Below are positions 23,493 through 35,907 of a stretch of 64,000 bases of DNA, in pieces (within the stretch, counting starts at the first letter, position 1; each line of letters opens with the position of its first letter). Origin of the DNA: Rhineura floridana. Taxonomy: Eukaryota > Chordata > Lepidosauria > Squamata > Rhineuridae. The stretch is from positions 20,009,248 through 20,073,247 of the forward strand of contig NC_084494.1 of the NCBI RefSeq assembly GCF_030035675.1, in the 5' to 3' direction. The translations under genes were made by a program, and so were the position numbers. The notes beneath the pieces were generated by a model, which did not search any database, was not told the DNA's origin, and saw nothing but the letters and a program-made list of their open reading frames with translations.

Positions 23493-23665
23493 CTCAATGG
23501 TTAGATCATCTGCCTTGTATGCAGAAGGTCCCACATCCAATCCCTGGCATCTCCAGATAGGGCTGAAAAGGGCTCCTGCCTATAACCCTGGAGAGCCACT
23601 GGCAGTCAGTGTAGACAATACTGAGCAAGATGGAGCAATGATTTGACTTGGTATGTTAATGTAGC
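23493..23665 (+). mobile_element. tRNA-derived SINE
   Basis: Box A-like 'tactcaatggttagatcatc', box B 'catccaatccc', body 'gccactggcagtcagtgtag', 'acaatactgagcaagatgg'. Same family as 2501-2693. Confidence 0.8.
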
Positions 23666-23952
23666 CTGACAAAGACAGATCCTTCACTCACAATACTCAC
23701 ATCGCTCTGCAAGCCTCTCCCTTCTCATGGCGCCACAGGTGTATGTCTCCCATTCTTCTTCATGATCTGATTTATTAAGCATGCTGTGCTGCAAATGATG
23801 TAAGTGGCAGGGTAGAACTGGGAGACAATGAGAAAAGACAAGACTGTGAGAACAAATGGAAAAGGTACTGGAACTCTGGAAGGAACTATTTGTGTTTGTC
23901 CCAGAGATAATAATTGCCTTACCTAAGTTGTGATGTAGAGTCACTTCCAAGC

Positions 23953-24394
23953 AGGGATGGAAAGATCTGCCTGTTTTGGTTCTCTCAGTTTCTCATTTTC
24001 CCAATGTTAAATTCATTTACATTTCTACAGTGATCTGCAATTTTTTTTAAAAAAAATCCTCATGAAAATCCTCCACTATTTTAGTGCGAATTTCTCCACA
24101 TAAACACATTTTTGTAGGCAGTTTTGACAAAGGTACACATTTTTGCAAACCATTTCTCATTTCATGCCTTTTTGCATGTTCTGTTCACTCATGTATTCAT
24201 TTTAATGCACACTTTCCCCTAATATATGCATTTTTGTAAACTTTGTTTAGTTGGCGAACTGCATCCCAAAATTCTAATAAATGCGAATTTCAAAGGAAGG
24301 CTATGTTTTGGTTCTCATATTGTTTCAGAAAGTGCAAATTTGATAAATTCTGCTTGAAATGTGAACTGAATCGAAATTCTCACCCATCCCTACT
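23953..24394 (+). mobile_element. AGGGATGG-ended repeat family, best copy
   Basis: Starts 'agggatggaaagatct' and ends 'cgaaattctcacccatccct', so the ends are short imperfect inverted repeats; 442 bp, no coding capacity. Looks like a non-autonomous DNA transposon, family not recognised. Confidence 0.55.
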
Positions 24395-25079
24395 TCCAAG
24401 TAAGTCGTACTGATCTCAGTGGCATTTCCTTCAGAGGACACATATCCAGGATGTTATAGAAATATATATATGCAGAGATACTCAGCGGTCTGAGCTGTGT
24501 GTGTGCCAGTGTGTGTATTTACCTTAGAAGCAGGCTTTTACCCTCCATTTAGATCACTGAGACTTAAGACTTCGTAAAATAAGAAAAGCTACTTTATGTA
24601 TAGAAATACATAGTAGATAGGAAATGCATACCTAGTTCTAACTAACTAAGTTGGAGGTGCAATGCCCAGACTTGGATATTGCCCTCATGGCTCAGGAGAG
24701 AGAGTAAAGACAAAGATATCTCCTCTCCTTGGACAGTCGAAGAAGAGAACAAAGGAAGGAAGGGCAGGTCAGCATATCAGTTTACAACGGAAGGAAGTTA
24801 GGTAGAGAACAGCACAGGCAAATGTAGGCAAGCCTAGCCAGCTGGAGGACCCTAACTCTATCTTCCTTCTGGAATACAAACAAAAGAACCCAAACAGGAG
24901 TTGTTCTTGCTCCACTTCCAACACAGGAGTGGGATGCACCTTGCATTTTTATCCCAACATATTTCCAAGGCGGTACCAGTTGCAGTGGTGGCTGGTGCCC
25001 ACTGGGGCTGGTGGGGCCAAAGTCAGGGAGGCCAACCATAGGTGGAGCCAGAGCGAATGGCAGGCAGAGCCAAGGAATC
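24395..25079. other. No recognisable gene
   Basis: Minus-strand frame of 126 codons at 24782-25162 has no domain and overlaps a repeat; nothing else supported. Confidence 0.4.
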
Positions 25080-25258
25080 CTGGTTTTGTCCTCCTCCCTG
25101 TTGAGTTCTAGAAAGGCAACCCTGTGACTAAGGAGGAGGAGGAAGCTCACAGCCAAGGCCACCCCATAGACTGGTTATAAGGAAGGAGGTAGGCAGATGT
25201 AGGCTGGCTGAGGGTAGACAGAGCATGGTGGGGCAGTGCCCCACTTGCCCTAATGGAG
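25080..25258 (+). repeat. Interspersed repeat, unrecognised family, copy 2
   Basis: 'ctgttgagttctagaaaggc', 'aggaggaggaagctcacagc' and 'ggtggggcagtgccccactt' match 5336-5535 in the same order. Confidence 0.45.
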
Positions 25259-26149
25259 CAGCATCTGCCAACCAGTTGTAATCCAGAAAAGCCAGTTTCC
25301 CCTTCAGTGGATAGAAATAAAGTCAGCTTTGTACCACAATGAGCTGTTTGCAGCCCGTTAATCAAAGATGGTTTGGACAGCTCTGTGCTTCTTTTATTTC
25401 TGCAGTGAGGTTTTCCCTTGGTTGGCTTTGCCCCAGCTGGCAAATACAGATTGTCTCTTTAGATAGAAACCAAAAGCCATTTTTGGCACTTAGGAATTGA
25501 GTATTCTAGAAATTGGTGCACAAAGAGCTTCCCCCTGTCAATCATGATCATGTCCAGTCATCAGTACAAACTAAAAACATCCACAGATTTAACATATTTC
25601 AGCAAACTCTTAACCAAGAACTCCCACAAGAGCTATCAAGGAAGCAATGTCTAGACATTTTTTTTGGGGGGGGGGATCATTCCATTTTGGATAAAAGCCA
25701 CAGTTGCTGCAGGCCAAGTTCGTCACGCCAAGGCCAAGTTCATCAGAGCCTATGGATGCAGATTATCTTTCAGTAAATAAGTAAATAAGTTATTCTAAGT
25801 TATTCACTTAGCACTTTGGTATTGTCTCCACATTTCATTTCTTCCAGAATCGTGTACGTATGATGTTGGAACAATGTGCAAATCTGGAAAAGAAATCATC
25901 ATCGTAATCAAGAACAACAATAGAGAAATAAGCGACCACAACATATAAAAAGAAAAAATTGGGGTATTTTAAAGATATGTTTACCATGTGATAATGAAAT
26001 CCATCACAGGTGTAATATTTCCCACAGGAAAATTGTCTGTCTCTAGATGTTAAAGAATAGCCTGGGCAGAAAGTGGTCAGAGACAGTAATGTAGTGGCAA
26101 ATTCAGAAGAGCAGAGTCCTTTCATGTTAGTCACAGCCACACCCTCTTC

Positions 26150-27110
26150 TCCTTTTTTAGCAGACTGAAGTGCCCAAGTGGACACATATGGGGTAAGGTG
26201 GTCCTGCAAGTAAACCCAAGCTGTTAAGGGCTTTATACATCAACAGTAACACCTTGAACTTGGCCTGGTAGCAAATCAGCAACCAATGCAGATCTCTGAG
26301 CAGAGGTTTTCTATGCTGATAGGGTCTCACTCCTGTCGGTAAACTGGCTGCAGCATTCTGCACCAGCTGCAGTTTCTGGGTCAAGTGCAAGGGAAGCCCC
26401 TCATAGAGTGCATTGCAGTAATCCTGTCAAAGTCACTGATGCTTGGACTACTGTGGTCAAGCTCTCCCGGACCAGGAAGGGTCATAGTTGACTTACCAAG
26501 CGCAACTGATAAAAGGCACTTCTAGCCAGTGAGACTACCTGGGCCTCCATTGACAGAGTTGGATCTAGAAGCACCCCCAGACGATGAACCTGCTCCTGCA
26601 GGGGAAGTGCAACCCCGTTCATCACAGGCAATTGACCAATTTCTTGGACACAGGTGGTGACAAGATCTAGGGCCTTCTCAGTGGTGGCCCCCGAACTGTG
26701 GTGGCTCCCGAACTGTGGAACAGTCTCCTCGAGGAGGTGCGCTTGGCGCCAATGCTGTTCTCCTTTCGGTGCCAAGTTAAAACCTTCCTTTTTTCCGAGG
26801 TATTTTAATTTAAATTTATCTAAGTTAATTTAATTGTTAAATTTTGTCGTAATTGATTTTGGACTGTTTTTATTGTTACATGTTTTTGCTGTATTATACT
26901 GTGTGATTTTACTGTATTTTTTATGTTCACCGCCCAGAGAGCTATTGCTAGTCGGGCGGCATATAAGTCTAATAAATAATAATAATAAATAACAATTACA
27001 TGGAGCCAGTCCAGGAGGATACTTTGGTCAATGGTATTAAACACTGCTGAGAGATTGAGAAGCAGGAACAAGGTTGCACTCCCCCATCCTGCTCTCTGTA
27101 AAGTCACCCA
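26150..27110 (-). mobile_element. L2-type LINE ORF2 remnant, interrupted
   Basis: Minus-strand frames show L2/CR1-type reverse-transcriptase segments. At 27000-27110 'LSAVFNTIDQSILLDWL' is the RT motif A region. At 26482-26620 'HRLGVLLDPTLSMEAQV' is the post-RT segment. At 26200-26390 'LQLVQNAAASLPTG' and 'LRDLHWLLICYQAKFKVL' are the C-terminal part. Frames are broken, and an oppositely oriented L2 3' end (about 26655-26996) interrupts it. The catalytic YxDD segment is not seen. Confidence 0.8.
26655..26996 (+). mobile_element. L2-type LINE 3' end inserted in an antisense L2
   Basis: Starts at 'gatctagggccttctcagtg' (end of ORF2, 'RAFSVVAP' type), continues 'gcgcttggcgccaatgctgt', a T-rich 3' UTR, the 'gtcgggcggcatataagtct' end and an (AATAAT)n tail. 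Closely similar to the 54513 copy. Confidence 0.75.
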
Positions 27111-27174
27111 TCACAGCCTTTAGATAACCTGCCACCTTATTTAGACACATTCCTCTGTAATCCAGAAGGCTAGA

Positions 27175-27435
27175 TTTATAAAAAGATAAAATTGGGATTC
27201 TTTTGATCATATATTGTTAGTTTTACATTTAGTTCTATGTACATTTTAGATGTTTTAGCACTTAACCATTTTTCTCCTGTTGATATCGTATTGATATTGT
27301 TTTGATACATTTTTTGTGTTATTGGATTGAAGGGTGGGGTTTTTTTTGCATTTTATTGGTTTTATGAATCTTATAAACTGCCCAGAGAACTTGGTTGATG
27401 GGCAGTATAAAAACGTCATAAATAAATAAATGTAA
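27175..27435 (+). mobile_element. LINE 3' UTR and tail
   Basis: T-rich sequence ending 'aaactgcccagagaacttgg', 'gatgggcagtataaaaacgt', (AAAT)n; typical 3' end of squamate L2/CR1 copies. Confidence 0.55.
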
Positions 27436-27467
27436 TAGCTAAGCACATTTCCAAAGCTTCTGACTAT

Positions 27468-27605
27468 AGGATAAGAATATAAGAACATAAGAAGAGCCTG
27501 TTGGATCAGGCCAGTGACCCATCTAGTCCAGCATCCTGTTCTCACAGTAGCCAACCAGATGCCTCTGGGAAGCTTGCAAGTGAGACCTGAGAGCAAAAGC
27601 CTGCA
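27468..27605 (+). mobile_element. CR1/L3-type LINE fragment
   Basis: Contains 'agaagagcctgttggatcag', 'cccatctagtccagcatcct', 'agtagccaaccagatgcct'; one of the least diverged copies here. Confidence 0.8.
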
Positions 27606-27699
27606 GAACATGACCAGGTTCTAGAACATCAGAAGGGATGGAAGAGAAAAGTGAATGTATGTGTTGAATGCAAAGACTTCTTTCTCTGTCTTACACTTT

Positions 27700-27775
27700 G
27701 CAGAGCTATTCAGAGTCGACAATACTAGTCTAGATGGACCAACAGTATTTACTCAGGCCGAGGCAGCATCATGTT
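27700..27775 (+). mobile_element. tRNA-derived SINE fragment
   Basis: Only the 3' body ('gacaatactagtctagatgg', 'accaacagtatttactcagg') is present. Confidence 0.5.
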
Positions 27776-28039
27776 TTCATATATGATTCAACATAGTAAG
27801 CTCTATTCTGCACCAATGTCCTCCAAGAAGACTCCCCTTAAATATTAGACAGACACTCTCTGTTGTCTTTTGGGCACCTGCTGAAGACATTCCTTTGTCA
27901 ACAAGCCTTTGAAGGACAATCTGCATCTGCACTGGAAATTTTAAAGGATTCTTAAAGTTGTTTTAATTGTTTTATCACTTCTTTGCCACCCTGGGCTCCT
28001 TTTGGGGGGAAGGGTGGGAGGGATATCCACTTAAATAAC

Positions 28040-28062
28040 AGCAGCAGCAGCAGCAGCAGCAG
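28040..28062. repeat. (CAG)n run
   Basis: Seven or so CAG units following a LINE-like 3' end. Confidence 0.9.
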
Positions 28063-28271
28063 TAGATTGTCCCAACCTCACCCAGCATCATTCACATGGC
28101 CATTTTCAAGCCTGGTCTAAATTCTGATGCTTGTGTATATATATATAAACAAAGTGTATATACTGCTTGATTGTAGGAAATCTCTACGCAGTTTACAAAT
28201 GTATGGCTTGTACAGGCATACATTCCAGCTGTCACCATTTACTAGGAACACTCCCTTTCCTTAAAGCAGGG

Positions 28272-28556
28272 GTGGGAAATGTTTTTCAGCCCAAAGGCAC
28301 ATTCTCTCAGGCAACCTTCTGGGCATCACATACCAGTGGTGGGTGTAGCAAAAGTGGGTGTGCTAGACACACACCATTCTCCACCCTCCATCCAGGCAAA
28401 AAAGAAGAATATAGTTCAAGGACACATTCCAGCCAGGTAAAATTATTAGAGGTCAAAGTATGAGAAGTAGGGAAGTGACGTGGGAAAGAGGCATGGCCAG
28501 AGCAGTCCAAGCACCACATTCAGCCCCCAGGCCTGAGGTTCCCCACCCTTGCCTCC
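28272..28556 (+). mobile_element. hAT-type non-autonomous element
   Basis: 'gcaggggtgggaaatgtttt' at the left and 'gcctgaggttccccaccctt' at the right are inverted; internal 'accagtggtgggtg' links it to the 3229 copy. Confidence 0.6.
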
Positions 28557-28902
28557 AATAACTGTTCCTGTTAAAATACAAGACTGTGTTTTTTTATCTT
28601 TTGGGGGGATTCTCTACTAGATCTTTGTTAGCATTTGTCTTCCAAATTCAGCTCCCTCCCCAGGGTCTTTCAAAATTAAATCTCTAAGAGATGCACCTTC
28701 TCTCTAGTGAACTTGCACAAAATGCACATGCATGAACACTAAGATGCCATGCAGAGCCCAGTTTGCTACTTCACACCCTGCTGCCGTTGAGATGTACTTG
28801 GAATTGTTGATAACAATCATTGTATGATGACAGTGTTCTAGAGAACCACAATGTTGTCTCTCAGGATCAGGCTCTTAAGTTTGTGTGCGCGCTCAGCAAG
28901 AA

Positions 28903-29285
28903 AAATGGAAATGGACTGCCTTCAAGTCGATCCCGACTTATGGCTACCCTATGAATAGGGTTTTCATGGTAAGCGGTATTCAGAGGGGGTTGACCATTGC
29001 CTCCCTCTGAGGCTAGTCCTCCCCAGCTGGCTAGGGCCTGTTCAGCTTGCCACAGCTGTACAAGCCAGCCCCTTCCTTGTCCACAACTGCCAGCTGGGGG
29101 CAACTGGGCTACTTGGGACTATGCAGCTTGCCCATGGCTGCACAGGTGGCAGGGCACATAACTCCTGAGACACTCACTGTGGGGGTGATCTTTAGCTGGC
29201 CCTTGACACCCAGGAGACACTAGCGGGGATTTGAACTGGCAGACTCTGGACTCCCAGCCAGGCTCTCCTCCCCACCAAGCCTGTC
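28903..29285 (-). mobile_element. SINE with the same tail but a tRNA-like head
   Basis: The low-coordinate end ('ccttcaagtcgatcccgact', 'ttcatggtaagcggtattc') matches the tail of the 5S-headed SINE at 5752. The high-coordinate end carries the complement of a tRNA-like box B ('gggatttgaactgg'). A middle of about 230 bp, GC-rich, has no counterpart in the 5752 copy. Confidence 0.7.
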
Positions 29286-29639
29286 AAACTACCAGTACTG
29301 CTAGGAGAAGGCAGGGAGGTGAGCAGAAGCTGCTGCTACTCACCACCACCACCGCTTTTCTGATTGAGCAAGTTGTGGACACCCAAGTAGTGCCAGGGAG
29401 CAGTGCTCAGTCATCGGTAGCGAGTTCTTCTGAAACACTGGTGCCTCATGAACTATCTGAGGATATTGCCCTCCAATACTGGCCCTGCTGCTTCTATTTC
29501 CACTGTTAAGAACTACAAGCAGTATAGGTAAGACTGATGTGGAAGAGTGATGCCAGTGCACTAAGATGAGGCCTAGACCTGAACAAAGACCAAAGAAGCT
29601 CATGGAGCAAGCCCAAGTCAGAATAGGCATTTTGAAACA

Positions 29640-32600
29640 ATGTGTTTTATTCACATCTTCAGAACAAAGCAAAGATGGCAAAAAAGCAAGACGTTTCAAG
29701 GCCTTAAAAAAATAAGCAAAACAATTTTGAATGCAAAAATTCAAAATTCCACCAATAGCTTCCCTGCTTTGCACGAATCTCTTATTCAAGTAATAGGATG
29801 TTTCAAAAATAAACTTGCTCATTATAACATGATGGAGAATTTGTCAGAAATATTAAAGCTTTCACTGGCATATATCTCTTACCGGGGCATGGAAGCAGCA
29901 CACATGAAGTCTCACAGCCAAACTTCCTTATCCCACAGGCTGAATATATTTTTTCTTTGCTTGCAATGATTCAGCTATCACCATCACCCAGTGTTCTGTG
30001 CAGCTTCTAGTATGATTAATTACCCTGAGCTGAAATCTACTACTTTCGGATTACGATGATAGTTTGTGATGGCATGGCCATTTTTTAACTAAGATTCCCT
30101 GATGAGAGGGAATTTGGGGGGGGGTGTAGAGGAAAAAACCAAATTTGGCTTTCTAAAACAAAGCTAGAAAGGCAGAACACAGCACATAAATTACAGCAAT
30201 ATTCAGAACTGAGACCTTCTCTCCTTGCTTTGCTAGTTCATGAAGAGCAGTCCTTAAACTGTGTCATTTATGGAGTGATAAGACATCATAGTGAATACAT
30301 AAAGATTAATAAAAATGGTTGTTCTTTAAGACAAATATCCAGTCTGACTGAAATGAAAACCTTAGAAACAAACAGCAGCAGTTTTTAAAAAGAACTCTTT
30401 AAGGTCTCCCCAACCTTTCTTCAAAGGAGTTTTAAAGCAGAGACATGCAGTCTAATTATATTATTCCAGAGCACAACTTACATAGGATTGGTAGCATGTA
30501 AGGAACTAAACACTGCAGTAATTGAAATGGTTCCTGTGTAGCCATTGGACTTAAGAGGTAATGTGGCAACTTACTCTCTCTAGTGACTCTTGGGAGTTTT
30601 TTTTCTGCTATACTACATTAGAAGTGTGCTGGAAGATCTCCAGCCTAGAGCAGTTATAGCAAATATATGAGTTAATTTAATTCTATACTGAAATGAGCGG
30701 AATAACAACAAAAGAATAGATTGAAAAAGTCTGACTTTGCAAAACTATGGCCAACAGCAGAGTAGAATACCGCAATACCCTTCTGGGTCCTTTCCTGCTT
30801 GGCTTTTCTTTTCCTCTGCTGTTCACCATCCTGCCTTTTAATTTGTTCAGCATTGCAGCACTCGGGTTTTCTCCTACTCTGCTTCCATAACAGCCTCCTC
30901 CTGTTTGGTGAAATTTTATATCTAGATTCTGGCCGCTGCATTCATCACTCTTTAAAGATGTTTATGCCTTTAAATGCCATCACATTTGTTTTCTATATAA
31001 GCTCAGTGCACACTAGTTTTGGCATGTAGTAGTTAGAAAAGACAGCAAGCACAGCCTTGAGCCATAGAACCTGGATTTCATTTTTATGGCATGAAGCTAC
31101 ACTGCTGTGATTTCATCAGGGTAACTGCAAAAGGGAGACAGGATGTGTCCCTTAACCTGAAGCCTCCCTTTGGTGGATAATTTGACACTTGTCTCATGAG
31201 CCTTACAAAAATACATACTGGATGATATAATAATAAAAAACCACCTTGCTCACATCTATGCAGAGATGTTGGAATATAATTATTAGCACATGGGAAGTAA
31301 CTTGCTGAACCATGCTGAATCCAGTCAGACATGAATGCAGTGGAAATGTAAGGGTATCAAGGACTGTCTTTCTCTTGGATTACAACATAGGGGTGTTCCA
31401 TCTGATCACGCTGGGAGCAGCTTGGCAGTACTCACATTTTTTCTTAACAAATATTTCCATGCTACATTTCCAAATGCATGAATGATCTGTGGGGGTGCTC
31501 CTGTGTTTAGAAACTATAATGTGTCAAGTTGTCTTGAGAGTTAGTTCAAGAACTAGAGAACACCCCACCCCCTGGAGGCTGCTTCTACATTTCTTGCTTG
31601 CCAATCAGCCTGAGTGCTTGCCTCAAAAGTTATTTTGCAATGAACAGAAATCCTGAACTGTTTTACTGCATGAATGTGCTACTTGCAGTTGTAATTTGCA
31701 TATATGTGACCTTCATTGTTAAAACATTTTGTCCTACAAAAAATACCCATTGTTTCTTCTCACCTGCCAGAGAAAACTAACGATGAGTATGTCCTTTGGC
31801 AAATAAACTTACTTATCAAATTAGAAATATATATTTCAAAATACTTATGTTACACGACACCATAAAGCTTTATGGAATATCTATTTTTCTGCAATAGTCT
31901 ATGTGGCATCCTGTCTTCTGTTGTCTCGAGAGACGTAGCCTCAAGTACCAATAGAGATTCTCTCTATTACACTTCTTCAGTGATGGTTCTTCTGTGTAGA
32001 AGGCTTAAAACTCCTTAACTTTTTATACAAAAATAGACAGCTATGGGACGTATTGCTTCTGCAGATTTATTCAACACTGTTCAGACTCAGCAGCCTGGAT
32101 TGTGCACTGTTTACAAGTCTTATGTCATCTTGACTTCAGGAAGGTTACAGAAACTCTTGAAAACTTGGGAGATTAAAAGTAGATAGATGTATGTGAAGTG
32201 GATGTAACTGAAAGCTCAACATCATTCTTCACAGTAATGTCACACATTTGCTTATAAGGTAAGTTAAAAGATTTCTTTTACAAGAAGACATTCCACGACT
32301 GACCAACAGACGTACATCCTATGCCAGCTTACATTCTTCCTGCTAATGATGTAAGACACTAACAATAGAGCAGTATTCTTGCTAGGCCATATATCCAGAA
32401 GTGCCCTGTCACTCCCTTGAATTTAAAAATACATCAACCCTACCAGTGGCTTTACATTAAATTAATAAAAGGCTTGGTTAGATTAAGATGAGATACTGAT
32501 CCAAGGAACTCTATTGTTTGCCAAATACCAGGGCAGTGAACAGGTGGCAACTCCAGTGAGCATGTGGTGGGGAGGATTATGTGACAGAGTTCATAAGCTC

Positions 32601-34251
32601 CTTCACATCTGAAGGGAAGATGTGAGAGCATGTCTTCCTCCCAAATTATACTGCATTTTGAGGAGGGAAGATGAGGAGAAGTAGAAATGTTTGCCTATAT
32701 TACAATGTTATTGTACCTTGTGGGTAGCTACTTAGAGAAATATGGCCAACACCTGCTTCAGCCATAAAAACATCTTCACGGACAAACTGAGTTTATTTTC
32801 AGAATCTGTCTTCCCCATTGAAGATCTCTGATGGACTGCTCTCTTTTCATATTCTTTTGGCACCTTGCATCCCCCCATTTATTTCTCCATCCACTGAAAT
32901 GGCCCTGTGCATTTCAACAAAAACTCCCACAGAAGGGTCCACTGCACAGCAAAGAATGCAGATATTGTTCTAAAGACTAAGAAAACAGCAATTCAGGGCT
33001 GAATCTGTCCAATCTCCTTCAGCAACAGGGCATGTTGACTTCTTCATGTCCACTCCACAGACAAAATTTGAAGGCTGCAGGCTTGGGACATAAAGTACTA
33101 CTGCTGCGTTGACTCCATTTCAATAGGGCTTGGGAATGTTTCCATAGAAGTTCTACTGAAACTGAAAGGAAGATGGAAGGCAGCAGTTCTTAGTGGCTTG
33201 TACACTGGGCTCATATGTGCTAAACATTAGAAGATATCCACACTGAATATACCTGTGAATAAACCAGCTGTGCTTTCAAAACAAAATGCCTCTGAGTGGA
33301 AATTTCATGTTCTTTCCAAGAATTCTTGCCAGGAAAAAAAAAAGTATAACTGCAGAGCTGTATGTGCCTCCACACCATCCCTGTATCTTCCTTGACCTGA
33401 ACCATTTAAAAACATAGCCTAGTAGTTTTCTTATGGCTTTACAGAATTTCCTACAGTTCAGTTAGGGGACCCCTTCTCCCATGTGATTGACTTCTGTTCT
33501 GTTGGAGCCATCTCCAGTAGCCTTTATTAAACCTATTTTCATTTCACCTCTTAAACTCTGCAATTACACAGCTTGCAGTACAAGTGTAATAGTTTGACAA
33601 TCAACATACATGGAGATGGACTTCATATGGACCTCATTCCTGCCACTCCCCTTTCCCTGTCAGAGGCTGCTAGATAAAAACATTAACTGTCATACTGGAA
33701 TAGATGGACAATAAGAAAGAACAAGATTTAAAACTAGCTTGGAAAAAAACATGTTTGATGAAGAATTCAACACCATTGCTTTGAAAAATCTCCCTCTTCC
33801 CTTGTTCTCTCAAAGCCTACTCCCAAATTTTGCACACACAGAAGCTGTCAAGTACTCCGGTGAGAGCTTGGACTCTTTTTTAGGCACTATCAACAGGTTA
33901 GTCAGTTAGAGTTTGGCTCCCCACCAATAGCAATACTCGGGATTCCTCTTATAACCGGAGGCATAATCAAGATCTTCACAAAGATCAATATAACCATACC
34001 CATATTCAATCAGAAAAAAACATAATCTCTTCCTAGAAGGGAAGCCACTATATCCATTCCAAGTGGCAGAAGGGATTTTACTTCTTTGGGATCCTTTCAG
34101 CAGGTTCCACAGTCTGAAATGCAATTAGGCCACAGCCTTTCCAAGTTCCCAAACAGTATTTAGTAACAAAAGCTCTCTGCTGCTGAGCTGTTCTTTGGAT
34201 ATCATTCCCACTTCTGATCATTTGGCTCAGCCTGGTCTTGGAGATGCTGTT
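29640..34251 (-). other. Repeat-poor stretch, candidate long 3' UTR of L3MBTL4
   Basis: Between the stop codon and about 29.64 kb I recognise no LINE, SINE, hAT or foldback copy, unlike every other 4-kb stretch of the window. Minus-strand AATAAA hexamers occur near the stop (33523-33528), at 32792-32797 and at the distal edge (29646-29651). The short open frames inside have no recognisable domains. The stretch could be an extended 3' UTR with alternative ends, or simply unique flanking DNA; sequence alone cannot decide. Confidence 0.35.
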
Positions 34252-34380
34252 TCAGTCTTCTTCTGCAGTCTTGAACATGAGGATCGCATTGTATATTTTA
34301 AGTGCAGGTCCCAGTTTGATACTCAGAATTTTAACAATGTCTGACTGGTTCAGAAGAAGGAAGGCTTCACCATCAATCTG
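34252..34380 (-). CDS. L3MBTL4: L3MBTL4 last coding exon: SAM C-terminus and stop
   Basis: The coding part is 129 nt. Acceptor 'tttccatccaccag' precedes QIDGEAFLLLNQSDIVKI, then LSIKLGPALKIYNAILMF, KTAEED and a TGA stop. This is the classic end of the SAM domain ('DG.AFLLL...DI..I..KLGPALKI'). The protein ends five residues after FK, shorter than my recollection of the mammalian tail, so the extreme C-terminus appears species-variable. The exon continues as 3' UTR toward lower coordinates. Confidence 0.93.
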   Translation of the reverse strand, partial: QIDGEAFLLLNQSDIVKILSIKLGPALKIYNAILMFKTAEED

Positions 34381-34647
34381 CTGGTGGATGGAAAAAGAAA
34401 AGTGGAGTCAATGTGATGGCTGGGAAAATCTAGCTTCAGTACACTTAAAATTAACACAGCAAGAGAACGGCATTGAGACTGACAATTGATAGCATCATCA
34501 GTTACATGTTTGGTAAGCTTTTTATATGAAGTGTCCTTTAGTATGCCTCCAACCTTTTGCTGGTGGCCCCTTTTTGTAAGAGAGGACAGGGTTATGGACT
34601 CCAAACACCTGAAAGGAAACTTCTACTTTAAAAGGTTATCTGTAATT

Positions 34648-34860
34648 GTGAGGAAGGGTCCAAGTCTACTGTTAGATCACATGCCTTGTTGTCCAGAAGA
34701 CCTAAGATTCAGTCCCTGGCATCTCCAGCTAAAAGCAGCTGAAGAAGAAGGGTTGGGAAAGACCTCTCTCTAATCAGGGACCCCAGAGCGCTGCTGTCAG
34801 AGTAGATAATACTGGGTTAGATGAACCAATGGCCCCACCATTGGGGCTTCATGCCTTTCT
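34648..34860 (+). mobile_element. tRNA-derived SINE in the last L3MBTL4 intron
   Basis: Box B-like 'gattcagtccctggcatc', body 'agagcgctgctgtcagagta', 'gataatactgggttagatga'. It lies about 270 bp upstream (in transcript sense) of the last coding exon, in antisense orientation to the gene. Confidence 0.75.
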
Positions 34861-34974
34861 TGGTTTGTGCTGAATAAGAACAGAAGTGAAGTCTAAGGAG
34901 CCTTTGCACTTTACAGTTCAACAGAGAATCAGTTTCTTCTTTTTTAAAATAAAGGCTTATGGTGAAATAGTTTG

Positions 34975-35085
34975 AAGGCCAGGAAGAGGGGACGGACTAT
35001 TTTCAGTTGCATTCCTTTCAGGACAACCTTCTAGAAGTCCTGTGCCAGTGGTGGGCGGGGCCAGAGGCAAAAGCTGGTAGAGCAA
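34975..35085 (+). mobile_element. hAT-type element fragment
   Basis: 'gtgccagtggtgggcggggc' and 'cagaggcaaaagctgg' match the left half of the 3229 family. Confidence 0.5.
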
Positions 35086-35907
35086 CATATGTGAATTGTA
35101 CAATTCTTCACTGATGAAGAACCCAAAACCTGTTCTGATATTAGCGTATGTGCTGCTAAAACTCTACATTTATGATGCTGATTGGTGCTTTCAATGTATA
35201 GTTGATAGGAATGTTGCCTATGAGGCACTCTGTGAATAATGGATGGCTGTAGAATTGCTTAGGACTCCAGGGGAATGGTTGCTGCCTTTGCTACATTTGT
35301 CCTTCTTGTAATGTTAATTTAAAAAGCCTTTATCTTTTTCCAGATGCAAACTATGGAACCTTTCGTTGTTAGAGCAGAAGTGTAATATGCTTTGCCCATG
35401 TAGTCCAACAGGTATTGAGGAGCCTGCCCATGTATGAATTGTTTTGCTTCTACAAAAGTCCTAGTAAGGAATTGCTGGATCCATTTTTGAGCCAGAATGG
35501 GAGGGCTGACCATTGCTGTTTTAAGTTTACATATTTGTTAAATGATGTGGACGAATGCATAATTTTCAAAGCGGCTTAGTTTGCTGTTTCAGTGGCTTAT
35601 CTTAGAGAAGGACTTTGTAAACAGGAATGCAGAGTAGACAGTAAGAGTGATAGTAAGAATACCAAAGTCCTGATGTTTTTCTCCCACCCTTTTTTGTTTT
35701 CAACTGTCGCTAGTAAAATATGTATATATGATGTGTTTGATGTTATATTGTGAAGGCTTCTTGCTTACAATAAACTACTGACTGGTGTATAATGTTGCTA
35801 GTGTGCTGTTGAACTGTTCCTGAGTAAGCATAGAACAATGACTAGAGTCTGCCATCAGTGGAAGAAGCAGCAGAGTGGTAGTGGGCTCAAGTTAGGACAT
35901 AGGATTA

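Noticed and set aside
29340-29822. 160-codon minus-strand frame as a gene
   Set aside because: No recognisable domain, low-complexity start from codon bias, and it overlaps a SINE boundary region; likely chance.
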